Assembly (NCBI GenBank): GCA_035575035.1
Contig: DATLYH010000358.1
Location: 1 to 11,245 of the forward strand
Reading direction: 5' to 3'
Length of the DNA stretch: 11,245 nucleotides
From: DATLYH01 sp035575035
Lineage (GTDB): Bacteria > Planctomycetota > Planctomycetia > Gemmatales > Gemmataceae
A model generated the notes under the pieces. It had not been told where the DNA came from. It saw only the letters and a program-made list of their open reading frames with translations, and searched no databases. The position numbers were made by a program, and so were the translations under genes. Shown piece after piece: positions 1-8,694 of the stretch (the stretch's first letter is position 1; the number at the start of each line of letters is the position of its first letter).

Positions 1-1
1 G

Positions 2-160
2 GCCTGCCCGGTGGCCGGGTCGTTGCCGCCGGAGGTGCAGAGCAAGGTCCAGGCATTACCCGGCGTGACCGACGCTCGGGTGGAGGTGGTCTGGGACCCG
101 CCCTGGCACCAGGGGCTGATGTCCGACGCCGCCCGCTTGCAACTCGGACTGGATTATTAA
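2..160 (+). CDS. sufT: SufT-type DUF59/MIP18 Fe-S assembly protein, 3' end only
   Basis: Only the last 52 codons are in the window; the gene starts to the left and ends with TAA at 158-160. The visible residues begin ACPVAGSLPPEV, continue through PGVTDARVEVVWDPPW and end in a conserved SDAARLQLGL tail. This is the C-terminal half of the DUF59/MIP18 fold as found in SufT proteins, which help mature or deliver Fe-S clusters with the SUF system in the cytoplasm. The Cys of the ACPVAG segment is the conserved family cysteine. PaaD-like proteins share the fold, but the Cys-Pro-Val-Ala-Gly segment and WDPPW suit SufT better. The N-terminal half and any suf neighbours lie outside the window, so operon membership cannot be judged. 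Confidence 0.75.
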   Translation, partial: ACPVAGSLPPEVQSKVQALPGVTDARVEVVWDPPWHQGLMSDAARLQLGLDY

Positions 161-547
161 GGTCTCAAGGCCCATCACTTCCTGACGCTCAGGTGGCAGG
201 GTCCGCTGTCCGTCGGGCTGACGGGGCCTGCGTGGTCCCTACGGCTTCAGCACGGGTGCCCGGCTGCGAACAGCCACCGTCCGGCCGACTTGTGTGAAAT
301 AAATCTTGCTTGGCAGCCCCGGGCGTTTACAATCGGCGGGTTGGGTCGTTCACCCCATGAGATAAACCGGGGGTAGCCGGGGGGCCAAGATCCTTCCATT
401 CACGACGCGCTCCAAACTATCTGTAGCAACTCCCGTTCCCCCCGTCTGAGTCGGTGTTTACCTCGAACGAGGTTTGTTCTCGTTATCTCTTTCCTCATCC
501 CTCGTCGTCCAGCCGGACCCGAGCGAGATGACCCGAGGAGGTGTCTC
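161..547. other. 387-bp intergenic region with small hairpins
   Basis: No coding region is supported here. Just after the sufT stop there are two short perfect hairpins: CCTGA/TCAGG at 181-193 and CCGTC/GACGG at 210-224. Neither is followed by a T-run, so they are weak terminator candidates. Further on, AACGAG (466-471) pairs with CTCGTT (479-484) around a 7-nt loop in the probable 5' leader of the DUF1559 gene. A candidate promoter is listed separately. A minus-strand open frame runs from the downstream gene into this region, but it reads like the shadow of that gene. Confidence 0.5.
306..333 (+). promoter_or_regulatory. Candidate sigma70-type promoter for the DUF1559 unit
   Basis: TTGCTT at 306-311 and TACAAT at 328-333 are separated by 16 bp. 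They resemble the -35 and -10 consensus with two and one mismatches. The site would give a leader of about 205 nt before the ATG at 548, long but plausible given the hairpin at 466-484. Planctomycete promoters are poorly defined, so this is a pattern match only. Confidence 0.35.
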
Positions 548-1594
548 ATGGCGTCTGGAACCAGGCCAAGGCGGCCAGGCGGTTTCACCCTGATTGAGTT
601 GTTGGTGGTGATCGCCATCATCGGGGTGCTGATCGCGCTGTTGCTGCCGGCAGTGCAAAAGGTCCGCGAGGCCGCCAACCGCACCCAGTGTGCCAACAAC
701 CTCAAGCAAATCGGAATCGCCATCCTCAACTACGAGGGGGTCCACAAGTATTTCCCGCCCGCCTCGACGCGGATCCCTGACCCCAATCAGTGGATGCATG
801 GGCCGACCTGGTGGGTGTTCACGCTCCCTTACGTCGAGCAGGACAACGTCTACAACAAGACGGTCTTCGACCGGCAGACATGGTGGTTCGGCGACAGCGA
901 CCCGGGCCGGACGGTCAACAAGCAGTGGTACGTGGGGGCCCAATTCCCAATGATGTGGTGCCCGGGCAGCCCCCTGCCCCGGTTTTGCCGGAACCCAGGC
1001 AGCAATGATTTCGACATTCAGCAGCCGACGTACACCTGCATCCTCGGGTCGGATCGACACCGCACGGCCGACACGCTGGCGCGGAATGAGCCGATTTCCG
1101 ACGGCGGGGTGATTGTCCTGCTGGGCGGCGTGAAGATGCTCGACATCACCGACGGCACCTCGAATACCGTTATGGTCGGCGAGCAGTCCGATTGGGGGGT
1201 GGGTCGGACCGACGCGGTCGGGCAGGCAAACGGCGGTCGGGACGACATCCGCAGCGACGACGGCCGCGGCGCCTTCATGGGCACCTCGCACACGGTCAAG
1301 CCGAAGTTCCCGGGGTCGATGGGGCGGCCGGCACCGGACGGGTGCGGCCTCTCCAACTGCCAGCGGTGCTACAACACTACCACAATCACCCGCTGGTCGA
1401 TCGGCCGGAAACTTTTCCACTTCGGCTCGATGGGCGACCAGCGCTGCGGCACGCCCATCCAATCGGTCCATCCGGGCGGGGCCAACCTGCTGTTCGCCGA
1501 CGGCCACGTAACCTTCGGCAAGGAGAGCATGCCGTTGGACACCCTCAAGAATCTCGTCGATCGCGACGACGGCAATGTCGTGACCATCGATTGA
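548..1594 (+). CDS. DUF1559 prepilin-like protein with H-X9-DG tail
   Basis: This 348-aa protein belongs to the large planctomycete DUF1559 family of type IV pilin-like (pseudopilin) proteins. It starts with a short basic leader followed by GFTLIELLVVIAIIGVLIAL, the prepilin peptidase site. Cleavage is expected between G12 and F13, with the conserved Glu at residue 17, and the hydrophobic helix spans about 14-35. The helix leads into the family motif CANNLKQIGIAILNYE. At the C-terminus is the H-X9-DG signature (H308 to D318-G319). The protein is expected to sit in the inner membrane with a periplasmic domain; its partner and cargo are not known. AGGAGGT at 536-542, 5 nt before the ATG, supports the start. 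The lipoprotein gene follows after 33 nt, so the two probably share a transcript. Members are very numerous in Gemmatales, so this copy implies no specific role. Confidence 0.93.
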   Translation: MASGTRPRRPGGFTLIELLVVIAIIGVLIALLLPAVQKVREAANRTQCANNLKQIGIAILNYEGVHKYFPPASTRIPDPNQWMHGPTWWVFTLPYVEQDNVYNKTVFDRQTWWFGDSDPGRTVNKQWYVGAQFPMMWCPGSPLPRFCRNPGSNDFDIQQPTYTCILGSDRHRTADTLARNEPISDGGVIVLLGGVKMLDITDGTSNTVMVGEQSDWGVGRTDAVGQANGGRDDIRSDDGRGAFMGTSHTVKPKFPGSMGRPAPDGCGLSNCQRCYNTTTITRWSIGRKLFHFGSMGDQRCGTPIQSVHPGGANLLFADGHVTFGKESMPLDTLKNLVDRDDGNVVTID

Positions 1595-1627
1595 CCGGCT
1601 GTCCGGTGAGAGCGGGGAGACAGCGCC

Positions 1628-2053
1628 ATGCGCGTTGGCAGGTTGGGGGGCGCGGGCGGGGGATTTCTGGTTGCCGTGCTGGCGGCCGCGGCCGGATGTG
1701 GCTCGGGCAAGCCGATGGGCCAGGTCGAGGGGCGAGTCACCTTCAAGGGGCAGCCCGTCACCGAAGGGATGATCTCGTTCAGCAATGCCGCGGGGGAGGG
1801 AGCGGAGGCACCGTTGGGCCCGGAGGGGAAGTACCTCATCCGGACCCCACAGGGCGGCCTGCCGGTGGGCGATTACGTCGTCACTGTCACGCCCGGGACC
1901 TATGTCGATAATTCAGACCCTAAAACACCGCCGGCCGTCGAGGAGAAGCGGGCGCCCAACATCCCGCCGCGGTATCGTCGCCTCGGCAGCACGCCGCTCA
2001 AGGCAACCGTCCAGGAAGGAAAAAACGTGTTCGACTTCGATCTGAAACCTTGA
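1628..2053 (+). CDS. Small lipoprotein with carboxypeptidase-regulatory-like fold
   Basis: This 141-aa protein has a lipoprotein signal peptide: a basic start, a hydrophobic run at about 12-22, and a lipobox ending AAGC with the lipidated Cys at residue 24. After the Cys, the mature part reads as a single beta-sandwich repeat: VEGRVTFKGQPVTEGMISF, then G-KY-IRT, then LPVGDYVVTVTPG. That is the pattern of transthyretin-like/CarboxypepD_reg domains. Such lipoproteins are regularly found directly downstream of DUF1559 genes in planctomycetes, and the 33-nt gap here fits co-transcription. The role is unknown; surface anchoring or assembly of the pilin-like partner is a guess. GGGGAG at 1614-1619, 8 nt before the ATG, supports the start. 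The full family-typical length is present with no sign of damage. Confidence 0.85.
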   Translation: MRVGRLGGAGGGFLVAVLAAAAGCGSGKPMGQVEGRVTFKGQPVTEGMISFSNAAGEGAEAPLGPEGKYLIRTPQGGLPVGDYVVTVTPGTYVDNSDPKTPPAVEEKRAPNIPPRYRRLGSTPLKATVQEGKNVFDFDLKP

Positions 2054-2095
2054 ACGGCGGACCCCTTCCCCTGCGCCTCTGCTCAGTTTGAGTTA

Positions 2096-2124
2096 TTGAC
2101 ACTGCCTCCCCGAGCCGTCACACT
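2096..2124 (+). promoter_or_regulatory. Candidate promoter upstream of the DUF1549/DUF1553 gene
   Basis: A perfect TTGACA (2096-2101) is followed after 17 bp by CACACT (2119-2124), a weak three-of-six match to the -10 consensus. It lies 42 bp upstream of the ATG at 2167 in a 113-bp gap, the natural place for the promoter of the second unit. Between the two, CCCTCCGGAGGG (2148-2159) is a perfect 12-bp palindrome that contains the ribosome binding site and could partly mask it. Confidence 0.35.
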
Positions 2125-2166
2125 AACGGGAGCCTGCCTTCCTCGCTCCCTCCGGAGGGCCCTGGA

Positions 2167-4335
2167 ATGGTGCCCGCTTCAAAATTCCGTTTCTGCCTGC
2201 CGCTGCTGATCGCCCTGGCAACCCCGCTGGGGACGCTGGCCAATGACGACTATCCGATCCCGCCGGCCAAGAAGAACCACTGGGCCTGGAGGCTGACGGC
2301 CCCCGAGCCGCCGGCCGTCCGGGACAGGAGCTGGGCCCACAACCCGATCGACCTTTTCATCCTGGCCCGGTTGGAAGAGGCCGGCCTGCGGCCTGCCCCG
2401 GCCGCCTCGCGCGAGGAGCTGATCCGCCGGGCGACGTTCGACCTCATCGGCCTGCCGCCGACGCCCGAAGAGATAGACGCCTTCGTCAACGATCCCTCGC
2501 CCCACGCCTGGGAGAAGGTGATCGACCGACTGCTGGCCTCGCCTCATTATGGGGAGCGCTGGGGCCGCCACTGGCTCGACCTGGTCCGCTACGCCGACTC
2601 CAACGGCTACGAGCATGACGAGGTCCGGCCCGACGCCTGGCGCTACCGTGACTATGTCATCCGGTCGTTCAACGCCGACAAGCCGTATGACCGCTTCATC
2701 AAGGAGCAGTTGGCCGGCGACGAGCTGTACCCCGACGACCCCGAGGCGCTGATCGCCACCGGCTTCAACCTGCTCGGCCCCGACATGACCGACGCCGCCG
2801 ACCAGATGCAACGGCGGCAGAACACCCTCAACGACATGACCGACACGGCCGCGTTGGTCTTCCTCGGCCTGACGATGGCCTGCGCCCGCTGCCATGACCA
2901 CAAGTTCGAGCCGATCCCGCAGTCGGACTACTACCGGCTGCAAGCGTTCTTCACGCCGGCCGCCTTCCGCCGGGATCTGGTCATCGCTTCTCCTGATCAG
3001 CGGGCCGCCTACGAGACGGCGCTGAAGGAATACACCGCCCTCGTGAAACCGATCCAGGACGAAATCGCCCGGCTGGAGGCGCCGTACCGGAAGCGGCTCT
3101 ACGAGGCCAAGCTGGCCCGGTTGGACGACGAGGTCCGGGCCGCCCACCGGACGCCGCCGGCCGAGCGCACCGCCCTTCAAAAGGATCTGGTCGAAAAGAC
3201 GACCCGGTTCGTGACCGTCTCGTCGCAGGAGGTGGTCAAGGCGCTGAGTGAGCCGGACCGCGCCCGCTACCAGGAGTTGCAGCGCCAGCTTCGCCAGCAC
3301 GACGGTAAGCGGCCGGCCCCGCTCCCCGTGGCAATGGGACTCACCGATGCCGCCCCGACGCCGCCCCGGACCTTCGTGCTGGAGCGCGGCGAGCTAAGCG
3401 AGCCGGCCGAGGAGGTGGAGCCCGGCTTCCCCATCATCTTGCTGCCCGATCATCGGGCGGTGCCGGCCGTTATTGAACCAATGGGCACGGCGACCACCGG
3501 CCGGCGCTCGGCCCTGGCGCGCTGGATCGCCGCCCCCGAGAACCCGCTGACGGCGCGGGTGATGGTCAACCGTCTCTGGCAGCACCATTTCGGCCGCGGC
3601 ATTGTGGCGACGGCCAGCGACTTCGGCGTCCGCGGTGCGAAACCGACCCACCCCGAGCTGCTCGACTGGCTGGCGAGGGAATTGATCCGCCGCGGCTGGA
3701 GCATCAAGCAGATGCATCGGCTGATCCTGACCTCGGCGACGTATCAGCAATCGACCCGGGCCTCGGCCGAGACGCGGGCCCAAGACCCGGACAACCGGCT
3801 GTTCTCGCGCATGAACCGGCAGCGGCTGGAGGGAGAAATCATCCGCGACAGCCTGCTCGCGGTCAGCGGCCGGCTCGACCGCCGGATGGGCGGGCCCGGC
3901 GTCTTCCCGCCGATCCCGGCCGAGGCGCTGGTGGGGTTCAAGGGATGGACGGTCAGCCCCGACCCGCGGGACCATGTCCGCCGCAGCGTCTACATTTTTG
4001 CCCGCCGCAACCTGCGCTTCCCCTTCCTGGAGGCGTTCGACCTGCCCGACAGCAACCTGAGCTGCCCGCAGCGCGAGCGAAGCGTCACGGCCCCGCAGGC
4101 GCTGGCGCTGCTGAACGCCGCCGACGTGATGGCCGCGGCGCAGGCGCTGGCCGATCGCTTGGAGAGGGAGGCCGGTTCGAACGAGGAGCGGATCGAGCGG
4201 GCCTATCGCCTGACGCTGGGGCGCCGGCCGACCGAGACAGAACGGCAAGCGGCGCGTGCCTTCCTGAAGGACTCGCCGTTGAGCGAGCTGTGCCGGGCGC
4301 TGTTTAATGTGAATGAGTTTGTGTACCTTGAGTGA
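2167..4335 (+). CDS. Secreted DUF1549/DUF1553 (PSCyt2/PSD1-type) protein
   Basis: This 722-aa protein has a signal peptide (cleavage probably after LGTLA, near residue 25). A DUF1549 domain runs from about 59 to 262, starting NPIDLFILARLEEAGL. A DUF1553 domain runs from about 445 to the end, with the family segments RVMVNRLWQHHFGRGIV, HPELLDWLA and NPDNRL-like QDPDNRLFSRMNRQRLEGE. Inside DUF1549 there is a CxxCH haem-binding-type motif, C239-A-R-C242-H243, followed by DHKFEPI. The extra N-terminal planctomycete cytochrome domain seen in longer relatives is absent. A charged linker (about 290-380) separates the domains. The usual partner is a DUF1501 protein, present downstream at 5198-6652. 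The pair is thought to act in the periplasm, possibly on polysaccharides, but no reaction is established. GGAGGG at 2154-2159, 7 nt before the ATG, supports the start. Confidence 0.92.
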   Translation: MVPASKFRFCLPLLIALATPLGTLANDDYPIPPAKKNHWAWRLTAPEPPAVRDRSWAHNPIDLFILARLEEAGLRPAPAASREELIRRATFDLIGLPPTPEEIDAFVNDPSPHAWEKVIDRLLASPHYGERWGRHWLDLVRYADSNGYEHDEVRPDAWRYRDYVIRSFNADKPYDRFIKEQLAGDELYPDDPEALIATGFNLLGPDMTDAADQMQRRQNTLNDMTDTAALVFLGLTMACARCHDHKFEPIPQSDYYRLQAFFTPAAFRRDLVIASPDQRAAYETALKEYTALVKPIQDEIARLEAPYRKRLYEAKLARLDDEVRAAHRTPPAERTALQKDLVEKTTRFVTVSSQEVVKALSEPDRARYQELQRQLRQHDGKRPAPLPVAMGLTDAAPTPPRTFVLERGELSEPAEEVEPGFPIILLPDHRAVPAVIEPMGTATTGRRSALARWIAAPENPLTARVMVNRLWQHHFGRGIVATASDFGVRGAKPTHPELLDWLARELIRRGWSIKQMHRLILTSATYQQSTRASAETRAQDPDNRLFSRMNRQRLEGEIIRDSLLAVSGRLDRRMGGPGVFPPIPAEALVGFKGWTVSPDPRDHVRRSVYIFARRNLRFPFLEAFDLPDSNLSCPQRERSVTAPQALALLNAADVMAAAQALADRLEREAGSNEERIERAYRLTLGRRPTETERQAARAFLKDSPLSELCRALFNVNEFVYLE

Positions 4336-4371
4336 GCAAAGGGCAACCGCCCGCAATCGGAGGGCCGGAAC

Positions 4372-4683
4372 ATGGAGACGAACCAAAACGGCAACGGCTT
4401 GTTGCGCGCGGCCGAGTACATGGCCCGGGTCCTTCCCGGCGGCCAGCTGGAGCTGCCCGCCAAGATCCGGTACCAACTCCAGCTGAGACCCAACATGCAG
4501 GTCAAGGTGATCCTGTTGCGGGCTGTGGAAAGCGAAGCGGAACAGGCACAGAGGGAGGCTGAACAGGCCCGGAAACGGCACGCAGCTATTGCGGACCTGC
4601 TCGCCCTGCGCCAGGAGTTTGCCGGCATGAACTTTGACTTGACCGAGGCAGTCGTGCGCATGCGGGAGCTTGAAGACGGATGA
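4372..4683 (+). CDS. AbrB/MazE-like antitoxin
   Basis: This 103-aa protein has a short AbrB/SpoVT swapped-hairpin-like segment at about 19-49 (VLPGGQLELPAKIRYQLQL, then RPNMQVKVILL). It resembles the beta-turn-beta pattern of MazE/VapB antitoxins, which bind their own promoter as dimers. A charged helix at about 52-75 (EAEQAQREAEQARKRHAAI) and a helical tail follow, where the toxin-binding part would lie. It overlaps the downstream PIN-domain gene by 4 bp (ATGA), typical of coupled toxin-antitoxin pairs. GGAGG at 4359-4363, 8 nt before the ATG, fixes the start. It begins only 36 nt after the DUF1553 stop, so it is probably read from the upstream promoter unless it has its own. The pair is wedged into the middle of a DUF1549/1553-DUF1501 unit, which suggests insertion. 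Confidence 0.72.
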   Translation: METNQNGNGLLRAAEYMARVLPGGQLELPAKIRYQLQLRPNMQVKVILLRAVESEAEQAQREAEQARKRHAAIADLLALRQEFAGMNFDLTEAVVRMRELEDG

Positions 4684-5186
4684 TCAGTGTGGACACATCG
4701 GTCGCCGTCAAGTGGTTCAAGCCCGGGGAACGCTATGAGGCCGAGGCCCTGGACTTGATCGACCGGATCGACCGTAGTGAGGTTGAAGCGGTCGCCAGCG
4801 AAATTGTAACTCTGGAAGTCGTTCGCGCTCTGAAGAACGCCCAGGTGCAGCAGCCGGCGCTGGGAATCACCGATGCCCGGATCAGACTTGCATCGGGACG
4901 GCTGGAAGGTATGTTCGCCTCAGGTGCGCTGCTGCAAAGTTTCGTCCGTGAAGTAAAGCCCCAGGCGATCGAGATCGAGCTGGCTCTGGGGCTATTCATG
5001 GCCGATGCCGTACACCTGGCAACGGCCGTCTACGTCCCGGTGCAGTACTTGGTGGTCGATGATCGCCATTTTCTGACCCCCGACGTGATCACCTATGCCG
5101 CCGGCTTCGGGGTCCAGGTGGTCAATTTACCGGACCTGATTGCTGCCCTGAACGCCGCCGGCCGGGGAGTTCCGCCATCGCCGTGA
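4680..5186 (+). CDS. PIN-domain (VapC-like) toxin
   Basis: This 168-aa PIN-domain protein has the acidic residues of a Mg2+-dependent ribonuclease: D5 in MISVDTSVAVKWF, E46 in SEIVTLEVVRAL, D109 in MADAVHLATAV, and D127/D128 in VVDDRHFL. All four expected acidic positions are filled, so the toxin should be active. Targets of VapC-type toxins are usually tRNA or rRNA; the target here cannot be told. At 168 aa it is longer than a compact VapC (about 130), with a helical insert at about 55-95. The start overlaps the antitoxin stop (ATGA at 4680-4683). The stop at 5184-5186 lies 11 nt before the next ATG, so toxin, antitoxin and DUF1501 are probably on one message. Alternative: a non-toxin PIN nuclease, less likely given the antitoxin beside it. 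Confidence 0.82.
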   Translation: MISVDTSVAVKWFKPGERYEAEALDLIDRIDRSEVEAVASEIVTLEVVRALKNAQVQQPALGITDARIRLASGRLEGMFASGALLQSFVREVKPQAIEIELALGLFMADAVHLATAVYVPVQYLVVDDRHFLTPDVITYAAGFGVQVVNLPDLIAALNAAGRGVPPSP

Positions 5187-5197
5187 AAGGCGGGGAG

Positions 5198-6652
<1,455 letters not shown>

Positions 6653-6653
6653 T

Positions 6654-6714
6654 TGGTCAAGAAAATCCTTGCCAGACGACTTTTTTGTTTTTTTCTCATT
6701 TTTTTGTTTTTTTT
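6654..6714 (+). terminator. Weak hairpin plus long T-rich tract
   Basis: Two nucleotides after the DUF1501 stop, TGG(T)CAAG at 6654-6661 pairs with CTTGCCA at 6668-6674. The 7-bp stem has one bulged T and a 6-nt loop. Six nucleotides later begins a 34-nt tract (6681-6714) made of T-runs broken only by single G residues and a CTCA. The stem is weak and set back from the T-run, so this is at best an inefficient intrinsic terminator. The tract stands out strongly in this GC-rich sequence. Confidence 0.35.
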
Positions 6715-6738
6715 GTCCCGAAGCGCGGGTATATAGAT
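6707..6738 (+). promoter_or_regulatory. Possible intI promoter (-10 element only)
   Basis: TATATA at 6730-6735, within GGGTATATAGATTAG, is the only AT-rich -10-like element between the T tract and the intI start at 6769. No good -35 sits 16-18 bp upstream; that position falls within the T tract, which might act as an upstream AT-rich activating element. No LexA-like CTGT-N8-ACAG site was seen, so SOS control of intI cannot be claimed. Confidence 0.25.
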
Positions 6739-6768
6739 TAGAAAGGTCTCTAGCAGGGGGAGCGCCCC

Positions 6769-7773
6769 ATGAACCCCCCAGGGCCATCGCCTGGTACGGT
6801 GCCGGAGTCCAGTCAGCAGCCGCGCTTGCTCGACCGCGTTCGGGCTGCCCTTCGGGTACGCCACTACAGCTTGCGTACCGAAGAGTGCTACATCCAGTGG
6901 ATCCGCCGTTTCATTCTCTTCCATCACAAACGGCACCCGCGGGAGATGGGGGCGGCCGAAATCAACCAGTTCCTCACCCACCTGGCGGTTAACGGCCACG
7001 TCAGCGCCTCGACCCAGAACCAGGCCTTCGCCGCGCTGTTGTTTTTGTACCAGAAGGTGCTGGAAGTCGATCCCGGCCAGATTGCCGGCGTGGTGCGGGC
7101 GCAGCGGCCGACACGCTTGCCGGTGGTGCTGACGCGACCGGAGGTGGGGGCCATCCTGGGACGGATGACCGGGGTGCCGCGGCTGGTCGGGCTGCTGCTG
7201 TACGGCAGCGGGTTACGCGTCCTGGAGGCGCTGCGGCTGCGGACCCACGATGTCGATTTCACCCGCGGCGAGTTGCTGATCCGGCACGGCAAGGGAGGCA
7301 AGGACCGGCGGACCATGTTGCCAGCCGCGGCGAGGGCAGAGCTGCTGGGCCAGCTCGACCGGACACGGGCCTTGTACGAGCGGGACCGGGCCGCGGGGGT
7401 CGGGGTGCCGCTGCCCGAGGCGTTGGACCGCAAGTACCCCAGCGCCGCAACCGAATGGGGTTGGTATTACCTCTTTCCGGCCCGGCAGCGGGGCCTGGAC
7501 CCACGCAGCGGCCTGATCAAACGGCATCACCTGCACGAAACGGTCATTCAGCGCGCGGTGCGGGAGGCGGCCCGGGCGGCGGGTGTGGTCAAGCCGGTCA
7601 CCCCGCACGTTTTTCGCCACGCTTTCGCGACGCACCTGCTGGAGGACGGCTACGACATCCGCACGGTGCAGGAACTGCTGGGTCATGCCAACGTGGAGAC
7701 GACGATGATCTACACCCACGTGCTGAACAAAGGAGGCCGCGGCGTGCGGAGCCCGCTGGACGGTCTCGGCTGA
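6769..7773 (+). CDS. intI: Integron integrase (IntI), tyrosine recombinase
   Basis: This 334-aa tyrosine recombinase captures and shuffles gene cassettes by recombining attI and folded attC sites. The N-terminal SAM-like core-binding domain is at about 20-110 (LLDRVRAALRVRHYSLRTEE). The catalytic domain follows, with R150 (YGSGLRVLEALRL), K175 (HGKGGKDR), H280 and R283 (TPHVFRHAFATHLL), H306 (LGHANVETT) and nucleophile Y315. The decisive mark is the IntI-only insertion, LDRKYPSAATEWGWYYLFPA at about 219-238, which XerC/D lack and which contacts the extrahelical base of attC. AGGGGGAG at 6755-6762, 6 nt before the ATG, supports the start. The gene points toward the cassettes, unlike class 1 integrons, as reported for other planctomycete and Treponema 'inverse' integrons. 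It looks intact and active. Confidence 0.93.
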   Translation: MNPPGPSPGTVPESSQQPRLLDRVRAALRVRHYSLRTEECYIQWIRRFILFHHKRHPREMGAAEINQFLTHLAVNGHVSASTQNQAFAALLFLYQKVLEVDPGQIAGVVRAQRPTRLPVVLTRPEVGAILGRMTGVPRLVGLLLYGSGLRVLEALRLRTHDVDFTRGELLIRHGKGGKDRRTMLPAAARAELLGQLDRTRALYERDRAAGVGVPLPEALDRKYPSAATEWGWYYLFPARQRGLDPRSGLIKRHHLHETVIQRAVREAARAAGVVKPVTPHVFRHAFATHLLEDGYDIRTVQELLGHANVETTMIYTHVLNKGGRGVRSPLDGLG

Positions 7774-7976
7774 GGCAGGAGCACTGTGGTTGTGTTACCC
7801 TGTTAGACGGCGGTGACCGCAGCCTATTGCGGCTCCGCAGCAGCAGGGCGAAACGCTGCAACCGGCCGGGCGCTCAGCAGTTGGGACACCCGGGCCGGAA
7901 GAAATTGCTTGGTGATTAGGCTGCATTCACCCTGGCCGGGGCGTTCCCGGCAATGCTGCCTAATCAGATGTTCGGC
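7774..7976 (+). other. Putative attI with large hairpin next to the crossover
   Basis: Non-coding stretch between intI and the first cassette. GTTCGGC at 7970-7976 matches the R' core of all the attC sites and lies 28 nt before the first cassette ORF, so G7970|T7971 is the likely junction of attI and cassette 1. Directly upstream is a strong imperfect hairpin (7913-7966). TGATTAGGC pairs with GCCTAATCA, then GCATT with AATGC after a T-T mismatch, then GCCGGG with CCCGGC around a 5-nt loop, with a 7-nt bulge on the 5' side. A second core-like GTTAGAC, matching GTTRRRY, is at 7802-7808, and CCGCA/TGCGG forms a small hairpin at 7817-7832. AACGCTGCA (7852-7860) resembles the left arm of the attC at 9175. 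The region may be attI alone or attI plus a decayed attC. Confidence 0.5.
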
Positions 7977-7998
7977 CCCAAGTGATTCGAGATCGCCG

Positions 7999-8685
7999 AT
8001 GTCAGATTCTAATCCTGCAGATAGCAAGAACGCTGCTGTGTCGCCGTGGAAGTGGTTTCCCGTCATCTTCACCGGCTGGCAATTCGGCCTGCCATGGTTC
8101 GCCTTCGTTTATCGATCCCAGATTTGGAGTGATCCGTCGTTGCTCGTCCCCTTGATAGCGACGTGGGAGGTGGGCGGCTTGGCGGCGCTGGCCATCAGCA
8201 GTCTCCTCCCCAAGGAAACGGAACTGGGCGTCGGGTATCGGTTGTACCTCATCAGTATCATGACCGGCGCAGTAGCCCATGCAACCTATCTCGCCCTATC
8301 GTGGGAAGGCTCGGCTAGGTGGCTGGGTCTACTGCTCATTGGACCATTTGCCGGAGGTGCGGCGGCCGCGATTTCAGGAATGCTGACCTCCATGCTCTTC
8401 GATTATGGATTCAAGAAGACCGCGGTCGCCCTTATCAAGGCGAAGCTGACGCCGCAGGCAATGGGGAAAGCAGCGGCGACACAAGACAATATCTGGCGTG
8501 TGGTTGAATCCCGGTTCGGCATCAAGCGAACTGACATCCCTTCTGACCTCTGCGCGGTGGTCAAAGAAGAGGATGATCTCAAGCGGCTGTCGGATTGGTT
8601 TGATCTTGCACTGACTGCGGAGTCATTCGAGGCGTTCCGAAAGGCCCTAGCAGAAAATCCAGTCAAGCCGGACCAAGCGAAGTAA
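7999..8685 (+). CDS. Cassette 1: four-TM hypothetical protein
   Basis: This 228-aa protein has four hydrophobic segments at about 19-38, 48-70, 80-101 and 108-134, then a soluble C-terminal part (135-228). The tail includes VVESRFGIKRTDIPSDL and LDLAL-like WFDLALTAESFEAFRKAL. This loosely recalls the short helical tail found at the end of DUF4351/Rpn-like proteins, but the match is by eye and weak. I do not recognise the family or function. The open frame extends upstream to 7813, but that part lies in the attI region. The ATG at 7999 is 28 nt from the crossover, like the other cassettes, and only a weak GAG precedes it. The stop is 9 nt before attC, the normal cassette layout. Confidence 0.75.
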   Translation: MSDSNPADSKNAAVSPWKWFPVIFTGWQFGLPWFAFVYRSQIWSDPSLLVPLIATWEVGGLAALAISSLLPKETELGVGYRLYLISIMTGAVAHATYLALSWEGSARWLGLLLIGPFAGGAAAAISGMLTSMLFDYGFKKTAVALIKAKLTPQAMGKAAATQDNIWRVVESRFGIKRTDIPSDLCAVVKEEDDLKRLSDWFDLALTAESFEAFRKALAENPVKPDQAK

Positions 8686-8694
8686 ACGAGGGTG

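Noticed and set aside
458..1507. Long minus-strand open frame opposite the DUF1559 gene
   Set aside because: The + strand frame has clear family motifs at both ends. The minus frame has none and is a usual by-product of high GC codon use.
2179..4581. Long minus-strand frames opposite the DUF1549/DUF1553 gene
   Set aside because: They show no domain pattern or ribosome site, and they shadow a well-supported gene.
5183..5197. GTG start for DUF1501 overlapping the toxin stop
   Set aside because: No ribosome site precedes it, while GGGGAG lies just before the ATGs at 5198-5209.
7813..7998. Upstream extension of the cassette 1 gene
   Set aside because: It runs through the attI-like hairpin region and would cross the recombination junction at 7970.
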